The position numbers and the translations under genes were made by a program. 64,000 bases of DNA from Hirsutella rhossiliensis (Eukaryota; Ascomycota; Sordariomycetes; Hypocreales; Ophiocordycipitaceae): the NCBI RefSeq assembly GCF_020360975.1, contig NW_025408687.1:806001-870000 (forward strand), given 5' to 3'. Below are positions 11,171-23,439 of this stretch, in pieces. The stretch's first letter is position 1, and every line of letters begins with the position of its first letter. The notes under the pieces were generated by a model. It searched no databases. It was not told the DNA's origin and saw only the letters and a list, made by a program, of their open reading frames with translations.

Positions 11171-14100
11171 ATCCCTTCCTGTGCCGCAATGCAACTGCCA
11201 CGGTCCTCTTCGCTGCTGCCTTGAGCGCTGCCCCGGCAATTTGGCCCATGGCCCTTTTTCCATGATCCGATCTAAGTTAATACCCACCAACAGATTTGGG
11301 GGCTGACAAGGAAGAAAGCACAGAAGACAAAGGGTCAAAAGCTTAGCTTGTCTCTCCACGTTGTATGCACATCTTCATCTACTAGTACGCCCTGTGCGCC
11401 GTCGCAGTGCCACGGCACGGGAGCCCGGTGTGCGCTACGAGGCGTCTTGCCTGTTCCAGATTGGACGCCGCGTCGTCATGTACTGTAGATGCAGCAGACG
11501 AGACGTCTCAATCTGATCACTCATCGTGCACAGCAACCGTCCCCCTCCCTTGGAACCGTCGGACGCCCGACGACGAGGGCGACGTCGGAGATGCAGCGTA
11601 CGTACATGTGTGTCTGTGTCTGGTATTGCGTGTCTTTGCTTTCCTTCTTGCCCATCCCAACTCCCAACCATGGCCCGTCTACGGATAGACACCCGCGCGG
11701 CGCCCCCTCAGCTTCAGACGCGCAATCAAATAGCGCTCTGTTGCGCAGAAACACGCGCCGTCGAATCGCGACCAGGCACGTTGCACATGTCGCTCGCCGC
11801 TCAGCCTTGCGTCTTACTCGTAACTTACCGGCCGCTTCCCAACAGGCCCCCCGAGGCTTGCATGAGCAATGACCCGCCGATGCGGATCGCATGGGCAAAT
11901 TTCCCCCTTTCCACTCTGCAAAATTGCCCGTCCATGCGCAGATGCTTTTTGCGTGCTACGAGGGGCCCCTCAGTGGAGGCCAGGGAGGGAGATGGGACCG
12001 ACAACCGCAGTACCTCGCTGCTTGGCCCAGAGTACCTCAAGTCCGGGCCGGTTCAGGGCGGGTGCAAAGGTCAGACACCGAGAGCCCTCAAGTATCCGTT
12101 CCTGGAGTCATGTTGCGGCAGAGTCTGGGAGTCGCTCCTCTCTGAGACCACCTTTTGGCTGAAATTCGTGGCCTTGGCGGTCCATGATGCCTCTAGTGCC
12201 TCTAGTCAGACCTCCTCACCACTTGAGAGAATATTGGCAGCGCGACTGCGGAGTAGAAGGACGACAAGGCGCGGAAAAAGCAAAAAGGCGGGCAATCCGT
12301 CCTGGCCGTCACGGCTCTCAACAAGATGCCCAACTGTTTACCCGAGTAGCTGCTTCCGGGGAGCCGCTGCCATCAGGTCCAGCACAATCCACCGTCTTCT
12401 TGCCACTCATCTGTTTCCTCTTCTGCCATGAACCAAGCCCCCCTCATCTCCCTTTCCCAGCGTCTAGTCCGGTAGTCGGTGGAGTACTGCGCACATGTTC
12501 GGCTGTCGCACACATGGTAATTAGTCTGCAGCGCGAACTGGGATGGCACGCGGGCCCGTCACAATTGGGGAGCATGTTCCCTCATCTTCATGCACCCGAG
12601 CCTGTAGAGCAGCAAGAGCAAGGGTGTTTGGTAATGATGAGGATGTTCTGGTCTTGGCACGTTGGAATATTCCTTCAGCTGGTGAGCACGGCAAAAGAGC
12701 CCATCGCTGTACACACATATGCCGTTGCAGATACACTTGCATCACCGTCTTTCTCACAGGCGCCTACGCATCTCACCTCGGCGCTGGGGGCTGCAGGATC
12801 CCGCCACTGGGCAGTCGAGACCTCTAGACGCCCAAGCGACGCCGCTTGACCGCCAGAGATCTCCGGACTCATTGGGCCTCGCACGGCGGGCAGGACACAC
12901 TATCCTGTTCCGGTGGCCAAAGGAGGAGTCATCCCAGAGGCGCACCGACTGTGGCTGCTGGATTGCTAAACAGGTCGAGTAGGAGCTCGGGATGGCGCAG
13001 ATCGCAGGGCGCGCTGGCTCAGACTAGAAGCCACTGCTTCAGCCGGGCTTGACAGATTGCCGGTGGAGGGTGTCGTGCTCGTGCATAATGGCACTGCCAC
13101 GTCGGTGTTTCGTCGCGGTTGCGATCCATGGGATGCAGTTGAAGGAGATGAGTGGGAGAGAGGAGGTTTGGCGAAAATTTTTGTGCGGCCACTGACGAGA
13201 AAATTTGGGCTGAGTGGATACATGGTCTGGCTGCACGCCATCCGAGGCAATCAGCAATGCCTGCACTGGCCTGATTAGCTAAGCCCCCTCCCCGATACCC
13301 CGTACCTGGCACGCGGGTCCGTCGTTGGCACCTCGTAGACTGCCAAGCAGCGGCCAAGCAGCGGCCAAGCCAAGCCTCTCCCGGCATCAAATGCTCTCTC
13401 TTTGCTTCGAGAGTGTCTCGCGACGACGGAATGCCGCATTCCTAAATCGGTTTCCGCCAGAGACAGTCAGAGGAACCGATCGAGATACCCAGACTCCGCT
13501 GCTCCCAGGCCTCCCTGCCACAGGCGAAAGTGGATTGAGTCTTAGCCGAGTTTGTGCCTCGGCCGGCACGCATATCGGCGCCCCCTCTCACCAGTTGGGT
13601 ACAGTACAGTAATTACCTAACGTTATACCGTTGATACGGCTTAGGCGCTTAGCCTAGATTAGTAGGCGGAGTTGGCATCGGCCCGAGGGGATCCCGGCCT
13701 GATTCTCGACGAGGCCATGCCGCTTGCAACGGGAACGGCAGGTTAACCCGCCATCTTGTCGGGAGAACAAATACGGTAATGTGATGATGCATGAAAATCT
13801 TGTCAACCAGCCGTGTCTGGACCAAGGCGAGAGAAGCCCCTGCGGGATAACAGCCCCTGGCTCGGAGCCGGGACTGCGATGCAAGATGATGCCGCCGGGC
13901 AACCGGTCAAACAGTTGGCGTGGGTTTCGCTATCATGACGATGAAGCGGTACGACGGCCCTGCTCTGCCCTTTCAGACCAGAGACATGCTCCTCGGTGGC
14001 AGAGGGGCGTGGGGCAAAGACGTCGATCGCAATCCGGTCGAGGAGCTTCGGAGCGCTGGGTGACCGATTCATTGGCGGCCAGGCAACTTTGATTAAACAA

Positions 14101-14245
14101 TGACGGTGGTGACGATGGTGACGAGGGAGACGGACAGGGTGGGGGGGAGAAACAAGCCATCTCATCGGCATCATGTCTCTTCTAGCCACGTCTTGCCCCA
14201 CGTGCCTTGCCGAACCAACCCTTGCCTTTCAGATGGTCCTCGGTT

Positions 14246-14290
14246 ACTCACTCCGTAGGGACTCACTCTGTAGGGACTCACTCTGTAGGG
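14246..14290 (+). repeat. 15-bp tandem repeat, three copies
   Basis: The unit ACTCACTCTGTAGGG is present three times head to tail; the first copy has C instead of T at position 9. No coding role is visible. Confidence 0.9.
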
Positions 14291-15420
14291 CAGCTTCATT
14301 ACGGGCTTCTTGCTCCAGTGCAGGAGACTTGTGTCGCTCGTCGTGGAAGGAGCCCAGCATCGTCAAGCCCACGGTGAACTTATGTTGGGACTTTGCATTG
14401 TGGAGGCGCATCCCGGCTCCTAACCGCGCTGCCTGGTGCATACCAGATCCCTTCCGCCTGTACTGTAGAATGTGACTTTGGAGTCCGGACACCAGAGCGA
14501 TCAGGGCCCGCCAATTTAATCAAGACATATGATCCATTCGTCATATCCGAACACAAACACAACACGTCGGTAGGTGCCAAGACCCAGGCACCTTTGGCAC
14601 CTACCCTGGAGCCCCGGCCGATGCCGAGTGCGGGAGAGGTCCCCCCCACCAGACGTCATTTGCTCGTCCTCGTTGTCGTCCGTTATCGCCTGGCCCAGGC
14701 TCGGCCACGTGAGCCAGTGTAGCGGCAACGGTCCACTCTGCGGGTGCTGGACTTGGCGAGGGCATCGCAAGCTCCGAGTACGTCGTCATGGCCCTTCCCT
14801 GTGCAAAGTACTCGGGACATGTCACCTTTCAGAGGACAGTACCTACAGTACACACCTACCTTTCACACCTACAGTACAATGGGCTGCACTCTACTGTAGG
14901 TATAATGCGGGGGAGCGAGTGTGGATTGCCGCGCATCCTTATTCTTTCGTCTCATTACCAACGCTTATCATCTCCCCCCGGCCAACCCTTTATCGTCGTG
15001 CCATCGCCATTGGCCGACGCAACGGGAGCAAAGATGGCCACCCCTGTCAGCCGGGAGCTCGTCATTCCCGCTGCTCCAACCTCCAACGAGAGCTCCCGCA
15101 GCCCCCCACAGGCTGCTGCAATCTTCCCGCCTCCCTTCCCCTTCTCGCTCCCTCGTCATCTGTACATCCAGCACACGCCGAATCGCGCGAAGCACAAAGT
15201 ATCGGCCTGTCTTGGACGCTGTTGATCACTCCCCCCTTGCCCCCCTGCCTTTGGGCTCCCCACCGCCCGGCTCGGCTCAGAGTCGCCCTTCCGGCCTCGG
15301 CCTCGGGAACGCGTCTGTTCGCCTCGGCGCCGTTCAAGCCTCCCACCGGACGCGCGCCGACTTCTGCGCCGGCCCCCCTTGCAACCCGCGTGGCTGTCCG
15401 AACGCGCCCGACCCTCCAGC

Positions 15421-18070
15421 ATGGCGTCCCAGGATGACGACAAAAGCCACCCGCAGGTCCGACATGAGACTGAGCGCAACCCCTACTCGTCCGCCAGCCG
15501 CTGGCGCCACCAGGAGTCTTCGTCCTTTCACCGCCATGCCGGCCAGGAGCACGGCCAAGCTCGCGAGCCCGTCACCACCGGGACGACGGCCCCCCTTGCC
15601 AGCTTCCTCAACTCGAACCGCGCCGAGGCTGATGGTGACGACGCCAACGCCGCCGGCCAGCACCAGCCCATCAACGTTGCCGCGGGGCCGGGCCAGCTGG
15701 ACGATGGGCGTGGCCAGGCCGTTGCGCCAGACGGCAAGGACATTGTCTGCGGCCCGTTGCTCAACTACCGCCGCATGGACGAGGCCCGATGGTACGGAAG
15801 CGTGCTCATCGTCGCCAAGGGAGGCGGCCATCAAGTCCTCTACCAACCCTCTCTCATCTTGAAAAGGGTCGGCCAGGCACGGCAGCTTGCCTCTGCGCCC
15901 GCGCACGGGACTGGCGGTGCCGACGATACCAACGGAGCCAACGGCCGGCATGGCGGCCATCAAGCCGACCAGAGCACCCAATTCGAGTCGCGGCGCCTCT
16001 ACTCGGACCCTCGAGTCACCTTCTGGGCATTTGACATTGCCGTGCCGCTCGAGCCCGACGAGATCAAGTACGAGTATCACGTCCCCGGCATGCGCATCTC
16101 CAGCGAGCACAAACCCCGTGTCAACGCCTTCTTCGTCCCCGCCGCCGACGAGTCCATGCGACTCATGTTCCACTCGTGCAACGGCTTCAGCGTCGGCACC
16201 GACGAGGACGCCTACAGCGGCGCTCCGCTCTGGAACGACGTCATGAGGAAGCACGCGCACGCGCCCTTCCACGTCATGATTGGCGGCGGCGACCAAATCT
16301 ACAACGACGGCATCAGGGTCGACGGCCCGTTGCGTGCATGGACTGAGATCGCCAACCCCAAGAAGCGGAGAGATTACCCGTTCCCGGAGACGCTGCGCGC
16401 CGAATGCGACGACTACTACCTCCAGAACTACATTCGATGGTACGACTCGAAGCCATTTGCCATTGCCAACGGCCAGATACCCCAGCTCAACATCTGGGAC
16501 GACCACGACGTGAGTCTGCAAGCTGACCGTGAAAGACGGCAGCTGCCGTCTCCTCCATGGAGCCCCCCATTGACCGACTTCCCTGGCAGATTATCGACGG
16601 CTTCGGCTCGTACGTCGACCACTTCATGCGCTGCGATGTCTTCCGCGGAATCGGTGGCACCGCGCACAAGTACTACATGCTCTTCCAGCAACATATGGCG
16701 CCGCCGCCGTCCACATATACGTCTGGTGAGTATGAGCACTGCTGTAGTGATCTCTATAGACTAGCGCTGACCCGGCAAGACTACCTCGACTCGGATGGCG
16801 AGGCTCCGGGCCCGGATCCGCAGCAGCTCATCGACACCTTTGTGGCCGAGCCGAGACCGGACCAGCAGTACATTGTTGGAACGGAGCCGGGACCCTATGT
16901 TGCGGAGCACTCGTACAACATCTACTCGCGACTCGGCGCTCGCGTCGCCCTCGTTGGCATCGATGCGCGAACCGAGGTAAGCACTCCCACGACCTGACCT
17001 GCAGGCTTGGCGGCTAAGATGAAAAACAGCGCACGCGACACCAGGTCAACTACCCCGAGACGTACGACCTCATCTTCAAGAGGCTGCGCAGTGAGTTGGG
17101 CGCGGCTGCAAGCTCTCGGCGGCCCATCAAGCACCTGATACTACTCCTCGGCATCCCTATTGCGTACCCGGTAAGGTCCTCTGTGGCCGAGACGACATTG
17201 GCGTCCGCTAACAAAGTGGTACAGCGCCTGACCTGGCTCGAGAACGTGCTGCGCAGCCCGATCATCGGGCCGGTCAAGTTCCTGCACCGCCGCTTTGGCC
17301 TGGGCGGCGGGCTCTTCAACCACTTTGACGGCAGCGTCGACCTCCTCGACGATCTCGACGATCACTACACGGCCAGGACCCACAAGACGGAGCGGGCAGA
17401 GCTCATGTTGCAGCTGCAGGACATTGCCACCGAGTTCTCCGTCCGCGTCACCATCTTGGGGGGCGATGTGCACCTAGCCGCCCTGGGCCGCTTCTACTCG
17501 AATCCCAAGCTCAAGGTGCCGGTCGAGGAGGACAACCGATACATGGCCAACATCATCTCATCGGCCATTGTCAACAAACCCCCTCCCCAGGCGGTCGCCA
17601 ACCTCCTTGCGAGGAGGAACAAGATCCACCACTTGAACCACGACACGGACGAGACGCTCCTCGACTTTTTCGACAAGGACCCGGGCGATGCGAACAAGAC
17701 GGCCAACCACAACAAGTGCACAATGCCGAGCCGCAACTTTGCCACGCTGACGGAGAACTCGCCCACCGCCCCGGTAGTGCAGGCCAATGGCGACGCACCG
17801 GCAGCAAGCCAAGACGGCGCACTCGAGACGTTCCTCGGACGAAACGGCCATTCTCAGCTGCACAAGGGCGAGGTCGGCGCCGGCACCAAGCACAAGGCGG
17901 CCTCGAGTGAGACTCACGGCCGCGGGAACGATGGCAGCCTCGATATTTGCATCAATGTCGAGATCAACCAGCACGACCCCGAAGGCAAGACGCAAGGGTA
18001 CGGATTGACGGTTCCAGCGTTGCGGTGCGAGACGCGGGCTTCATCAACCACGTCGGCTACGTCTCGATAG
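15421..18070 (+). CDS. PhoD-like metallophosphatase, 802 aa
   Basis: Exons 15421-16509, 16590-16725, 16780-16976, 17030-17170 and 17225-18070; introns carry GTGAGT/GTAAG donors, and the second has a GCTGAC branch site. Start is ATG 15421 (MASQDDDKSHPQ). The first ~100 residues are disordered. Conserved blocks of the fungal PhoD-like family follow: VCGPLLNYRRMD, FHSCNGFSVGTDED, IGGGDQIYNDGI, a metal-binding LNIWDDHD that ends exon 1, HKYYMLFQQHM, and TILGGDVHLAALGRFYS. Family members are predicted intracellular or membrane-associated phosphodiesterases/phosphatases; substrate unknown. The long hydrophilic tail after residue ~640 is poorly conserved, and the exact 3' end is the least certain part. 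A GTGAGT at 17091 looks like a donor but is best read through, because the frame continues RSELGAAASS into the next conserved block. Confidence 0.87.
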
Positions 18071-18908
18071 GCAAGCCTGCTGCTAGACGGTGGTGAAGCA
18101 GTCGGGGGGTTGGGGGGATTCTGGCTCTCGTGCCGAGCGAATGACGGGTGCCATCCGGCAAGCGACGACGCGACTGTGGATCTGAAGGATTAAGCCTACG
18201 AGAGTAGGTACGCTTATTATGACTCTGGCTCATGGTAGCCCCGAGCGGTCCGGCTTGGCCGTTGAGGGACGACGAGAGGGAGGGCTTCCCAGGGGTTGTT
18301 AATACCGGATCGTATACCTGAGGAGTGGTGGTTTCGTCATGTTGGCTGGATATTTGCCCTTTTCATGGTTAGAGATACCGGGTGCGATTTTTGTATGATT
18401 CTGTTGACCATGGCCATGCCGAGACGAGTTGGATGATTTTGTTGTCGTCGTGGAAGCGTCAAGACGAGGCGGGGAATCCCGATGATCGAATGTTCGTTGT
18501 TTGCCCTGTGAGAAAAGGTATCAATACTGTGCAGATTTGGGAAGTTGGAGACAGGGCGCGTCGCTTGCTGTCGGCTCGGTGAGGGACGAGGTGAGTGGGC
18601 GCCGAAGTCGGCGTGGATGACGGCCCCAGCTTCGTGATGGATGCAGCCTATTAGGGCCTATTAGGTAATTGAAGGGAGTGGGGGCAGGGTCTCGCCCCCG
18701 CCGGACTGCCAGTTGAACCGTCGAAAGCCGAAGAGGGCCTGTGGGGATGCCCCGGCAGTCTCAATTCCTCGTACACTCGGAGGGTATATCAGCATTGAGC
18801 CCGAGACCCTCTTGCAAAGGACCAATTCCCGAGCTCGTACGGCTGCAGAGAGACGAAAGCAACACCAAAGAGGCACACTTGAATAGTTCAACCAAGCCCA
18901 AGCAAGCC
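18071..18908. other. Intergenic; probable promoter of the P5CDH gene
   Basis: It holds the 3' flank of the PhoD-like gene and the upstream region of the dehydrogenase. A pair of TTAGGGCCTA/TATTAGG words lies near 18652-18665. No gene is visible. Confidence 0.5.
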
Positions 18909-20745
18909 ATGCAGTCGGCCGTCTTCAACAGAGCGGGCCTTCGCTGCGCCAGCCAGGCCTCCCAGCGCATGGGCATGGGCACGCTCGCCACCTTCAAGAC
19001 GCCCAAGGTGGCCAACGAGCCCAACGTGAGTCTCGCCCGGCCCTCGGGTGCGGCCCTGGACTGACACAGACACCCGTCGACCACAGCACCACTATGCCAA
19101 GGGCAGCGCCCAGCGGCAGGGCCTGACGGCGGCCATCGAGAAGCTCCAGCAGAAGCTGCCCCTCGAGGTGCCCGTCGTGGTCGGGGGCATCGAGGTACCG
19201 TCTTGCCGCGCCCCCGTCTGCCTCTCCCCGCAACGCTGACGCCGTGTCCAGGTCAAGACGTCGTCCCTGTCGCACCAGCTCAACCCCTCGGACCACGCCG
19301 CCAAGGTCGCCTCGTATTACACGGCGACGCCCGGCGACGTGACGCGGGCCATCGAGGCGGCGCTCGCGGCCAAGCCGGCGTGGGAGTCGCTCCCCTTTGC
19401 CGACCGCGCCGCCGTCTTCCTCAAGGCGGCTGACCTCATCTCGGGCAAGTACCGCTACGACATCATGGCCGCCACGGTGCTGGGCCAGGGCAAGAACGCG
19501 TGGCAGGCCGAGATTGACGCCGCCGCCGAGCTGGCCGACTTTTTCCGCTTCAACGTCCACTACGCCGAGGAGCTCATGAGCCAGCAGCCCGAGCACAACG
19601 CCCCCGGCGTCTGGAACCGCCTCGAGTACCGCCCGCTCGAGGGCTTCGTCTACGCCGTCAGCCCCTTCAACTTCACCGCCATTGCCGGCAACCTGCCCGG
19701 CGCCCCGGCCCTCATGGGCAACGTGGTCGTCTGGAAGCCCAGCGACTTTGCCATTGCGTCCAACTGGCTGGTCTACAACATCCTGCTCGAGGCGGGCCTG
19801 CCCCGGGACGTGATCCAGTTCGTGCCCGGCAACCCCGAGGAGATCACCAAGGTTGCTCTTGGCCACCGCGACTTTGCCGCGCTGCACTACACGGGCAGCA
19901 CGGCCGTCTTCCGCAAGCTGTACGGGGCCATCGGCGAGGGCGTCGCCGAGGGCCGGTACAAGTCGTACCCGCGCATTGTGGGCGAGACGGGCGGCAAGAA
20001 CTTCCACCTGATCCACCCGTCGGCCGACATTGACAACGCGGCCATCCACACGGTGCGCGGGGCGTTTGAGTTCCAGGGTCAAAAGTGCAGCGCCACGTCG
20101 CGCGTCTACGCGCCCAAGTCGGCGTGGCCCGCGTTCAAGGAGAGGCTGGTGGCCGAGACGAAGAAGCTGACGGTGGGCCAGCCGTGGGACCACTCGCACT
20201 TCCTCGGCCCCGTGATCCACGCGGCCTCATTCAAGAAGCTGTCCGGGGCCATTGACGAGGCCAAGGGCGACAAGGAGATGGAGCTGCTGACGGGGGGCAC
20301 GTACGACTCGTCGCGGGGCTACTTTGTGCAGCCGACCATCTACCAGACGACCAACCCGGGGCACCGGTTCCTGTCGACCGAGTTCTTTGGGCCGATCCTG
20401 ACCGTGTACGTGTACGACGACGCGGGGCCCGAGGGCTTCGGCAAGGCGTGCGAGCTGGTGGACGGAACGTCCGAGTACGGGCTGACGGGGGCCGTGTTCG
20501 CGACGGACCGGCAGGCGATCCGGTTCGCCGAGGAGCGGCTGCGCAACGCGGCGGGCAACTTTTACATCAACTGCAAGAGCACGGGGGCCGTCGTCGGGCA
20601 GCAGGCGTTTGGCGGGGCGAGGGCCAGCGGCACCGACGACAAGGCGGGCAGCGCCAACCTGCTGACGCGCTTTGTGAACATGCGGGCCGTCAAGGAGGAG
20701 TTTAACGTGACGACTCAGGTTGCGTACCCGAGCAACGAGGTCTAG
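18909..20745 (+). CDS. PUT2: Delta-1-pyrroline-5-carboxylate dehydrogenase, mitochondrial, 572 aa
   Basis: Exons 18909-19025, 19087-19194 and 19252-20745; both introns are phase 0. The enzyme (ALDH4 family) oxidises P5C/glutamate semialdehyde to glutamate with NAD+, the second step of proline catabolism, in the mitochondrial matrix. The N-terminus (MQSAVFNRAGLRCASQASQR) is basic and hydroxylated without acidic residues, as in a matrix-targeting sequence. Diagnostic motifs are VSPFNFTAIAGNLPGAPALM (cofactor-binding region), RIVGETGGKNFHL with the conserved Glu, FEFQGQKCSATSRVY with the catalytic Cys, and TEFFGPILTVYVYDD. The length matches the family. Only P5CDH-type ALDHs carry the long KLPLEVPVVVGG N-terminal region seen in exon 2. 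The regulation of this gene by proline in other fungi is known, but I see no specific operator here. Confidence 0.96.
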
Positions 20746-22235
20746 GGCCTTTGCCTGACGAAGCCGCTGCTGCTGCTGCTCGTTGGAAACACGCCATGGG
20801 GGCTTATGCTTTGTAGGTTCAACTGTGTAAACACGGCTTGTAGGAGCCTTGACCCGCCTTTTGTCTGTGCCTGCCGGCTAGTTGTCGATGCAACGGCGAT
20901 GAGCAGGGGGGAAGAAGACAAAGGTGCGAAGCAGGCATGCAAGTCAGAAAATAATGACGATGGCCTCCGTAGATGCAAGCGGCGGATCATGCTCTACGGC
21001 CATGATGCCTGTGCATTACCACGATGCGATGCCACTCCAGCCAACCGTTCGTCACCCTTTGCACTGCTGCCCTCTGCCGGCTTGTCAAATGGCTCTCTAA
21101 TTTATCTGCGCTCCCCAAGATGCTGCTTCTCCACAGCCAGACAGGACGCCCACATGGGCAAATGCGGCCTCGTGATTCGCCCGGCCGCCATGGCGAGCAC
21201 GCGACCTTTTCTTCTCTCCATGATGCTTGGACAATGCGGCAGGCCCCAGCCATTGGCTGGTGAAAGGGGAAGGGGGGGAGAGCACATGCCGAAGAAGAAG
21301 AGGCTTTTCTTTCTCTCCTTGTTCATTTTAATCCTGACTTTTGCATTTTGCAGACGGTTGACCCTTAATTATTCGGTGGGCTGGCTTCGTCTTATTCTCC
21401 GCATTGGCTTTCCTAGACAGGTCGGGACGAGATGGATATTAAATCGGGAATTTAATGCGATTAAACAAGAATTTTAGAGAGCATGTATGCCATGCATGTC
21501 TCGCCTCCCCCCCTCCCCAATCGTGCCTTCCTTGCCTCGTCTTGCCTGTCTTGGGTAACGTGCCGCAGCCCGTCGTGACTACCTTGATGTACTGTATATC
21601 CCCGGTCTCGTCCTCTTCCATTCTCTCTCCTCTTCCATCTGTTCCTCGTCAATGCCGCCCTCGGTAGGCTCATGCGACTACATCCCACCCGAGGAATCAG
21701 CGCCCTCGTGAAGCGAAGCGAGCCTATCCGCCATTCCCAGTACCTCGGGTTCCTTGGAGTTCTCCACAGACGCGATAGCAACACCCATGCCGTTGCTGCG
21801 ACATTGCCTGCATCCATCCATCCCACACTCAACAGTTCGGCCTCGCTTCTCCCTCCCCAGCCCGACATTTCCAAAAACGAAGACAACGAATGGGCCGCTC
21901 CAACCATCCCAAACAAGACGAGACTCCGGGACCGCTCAACTCCACTGCTTGCTACCCGTGTTCCATCCGCCAGCCACAAACTTTCGGCCAGCAGCGCCGA
22001 GACGGTCGTGCCCCGAGTCTTCCATTTTCGTCATCTCGGTCCACGACGAGAGCCCGCTCATACGGCCCAACGGCCCACTCAACCCAATCTCAACCTCGTG
22101 CCCCCAAAGCGGCACCAGGTCGTCCGACTGACTGCCTACAAAACGCTGCCGACTGCCTCCAGAGACCTGCCGTGTCCTGTCATCCGGGCACGAACCGTCC
22201 CTCTTGCTCCCCGGACCAGCCACGCTCTCTTCGCT
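20746..22235. other. Intergenic plus possible long 5' leader of the bHLH gene
   Basis: After the P5CDH stop there is about 900 bp with no supported gene. From 21672 an open frame runs in phase into the bHLH gene, but its sequence is Arg/Pro/Ser-rich without motifs, so I treat 21672-22235 as probable leader. A minor possibility is an N-terminal extension of 188 residues. Confidence 0.45.
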
Positions 22236-23439
22236 ATGCCGCGTCCGGCTTTCCCTCCGACCCCGGGCTCGTCCACTGACATCACAGGCAAGGACGGACT
22301 TCAGCAATCTCCGGCCCTCCATCTCCCCTTTGAGCTGCCGCCCCCCGCGATATATGATGCTTCGCGCCGCTCTTCCCTAGACGCAAACAGCTCATCAGCC
22401 ACTCGCCCTCTGATCGTCTCGCACTCCATGCGGCCTGTCGAGACTGCCAGGCCGCGCCGCCCATCAGCTGCCAGGGGGCATAGGGAGGCTTCCTTTGCTC
22501 TCCCGCCCCCTCCCACCAGATCGAGAAAGATCATCCAAATGAACCCTCGACAGCAAGCAGAGGGACACATTGGCTCCTCCAAAAAGACCCCTGATATGTC
22601 TGCCGGCAGAGGGGCAGCGACCGCAGCCAAGGCGGCTGCCAGCGCCACAGGGACCGACAAAGGAAAGAAGAAGCAGCCCAACTCTACGAGTGCGGCGGGC
22701 CGCAAGATTGCGAGAAAAACCGCCCACAGCTTGATTGAGAGGAGAAGGCGCAGTAAGATGAACGAAGAGTTTGCCGTGCTTAAAGGCATGATCCCGGCAT
22801 GCACGGGAGAGATGCACAAGCTGGCCATTCTACAGGTTTTTCACCTCCACCATTCCCTGTGGGCAACTCTCTCTCCAATCGAGGCTGACTTGGGGTTGAC
22901 AGGCCTCTATTGACTACGTGCGCTATTTGGAGGATTGTGTGGACAAGCTCAAGGCCCAGTACGACGAGGATCAGGACCGCGGAGATTCGACTCATGACCC
23001 TCTGCCCCCTATCCGCGACTTTCACCCTACCTTGCGCGAGGACCCAGCGGTCGGTGAAGCTGAAATGACGGACTCGGACATGGCGTCGCCAGAACTGGCA
23101 GACAACCACGACAGACACAGCCAGCCTTCCATCTCGCCAGCTCTGCTCGCGCAGGACCATCATCATCGACGATTCTCGCACTTTTTCACCTCGACGGACC
23201 TCGGACACTACGGCTACAGCAGCTCGGCAGGCACTTCGCCGGCTTTCGGACCGCAGCGTCCTGGTTATCATGTCCTGGGTATGGCTTCGGCTTCAGAATC
23301 AACACTTACAAGCCCGATTCTACTTCAAAACGATTTCGACCATGAAGCCTCGGCGGCGCTTTTGATGCTCAACAAAGATAGACGGGGCCCGCCCGCCCGT
23401 GGACGGGGCCTGTCGGTGCGCGATCTGCTCACCACTTGA
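22236..23439 (+). CDS. Basic helix-loop-helix transcription factor, 378 aa
   Basis: Exons 22236-22835 and 22903-23439 with a phase-0 intron (CAG|GTTTTT...TTGACAG|GCC) placed inside the HLH. ATG 22236 opens MPRPAFPPTPGSSTDITG. The DNA-binding domain covers about residues 165-220: basic region RKTAHSLIERRRRSKMNEEF, helix 1/loop FAVLKGMIPACTGEMHKLAIL, and helix 2 ASIDYVRYLEDCVDKLK encoded by exon 2. The Glu/Arg arrangement (H-x3-E-R-x-R-R) predicts E-box (CANNTG) binding. It resembles the fungal Esc1/SclR-like bHLH group, though I cannot fix the subgroup. A C-terminal block ASAALLMLNKDRRGPP and the end LSVRDLLTT look conserved. The donor GTTTTT is weak, but the join is demanded by HLH continuity. 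Confidence 0.88.

Larger units (their letters stand above)
8256..15420. other. 7.2-kb region without a supported gene
   Basis: No open frame here shows a family motif, plausible intron structure or one-frame coding bias; frames of 150-300 codons overlap each other on both strands, as expected from GC-rich non-coding DNA. It contains microsatellites, a 15-bp tandem repeat, and clusters of TAGGTACC-type palindromes (about 9300-9365 and 11100-11170). The last ~250 bp before 15421 are pyrimidine-rich and probably promoter or leader of the PhoD-like gene. No tRNA B box was noticed. Confidence 0.55.

Noticed and set aside
11526..12431. Open frame of 301 codons in the gene-free region
   Set aside because: No domain, competing frames on both strands, and composition (Arg/Ser/Pro) typical of non-coding GC-rich DNA.
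8256..15420. tRNA genes in the gene-free region
   Set aside because: I looked for GGTTCGANTCC-type B boxes with matching A boxes on both strands and saw none; a covariance-model scan would settle it.
15334..16521. 395-codon minus-strand frame over the PhoD-like gene
   Set aside because: Antisense shadow; PhoD-like blocks are on the plus strand.
17091..17096. GTGAGT as an intron donor in the PhoD-like gene
   Set aside because: Reading through gives RSELGAAASSRRPIKHLILL, which continues into conserved sequence; the real donor is at 17171.
18994..20220. 408-codon minus-strand frame over the P5CDH gene
   Set aside because: Antisense shadow of a highly biased coding exon; P5CDH motifs are unambiguous on the plus strand.
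21672..22235. In-frame N-terminal extension of the bHLH protein
   Set aside because: Low-complexity and unconserved-looking; ATG 22236 gives a better start, though I could not exclude the extension.
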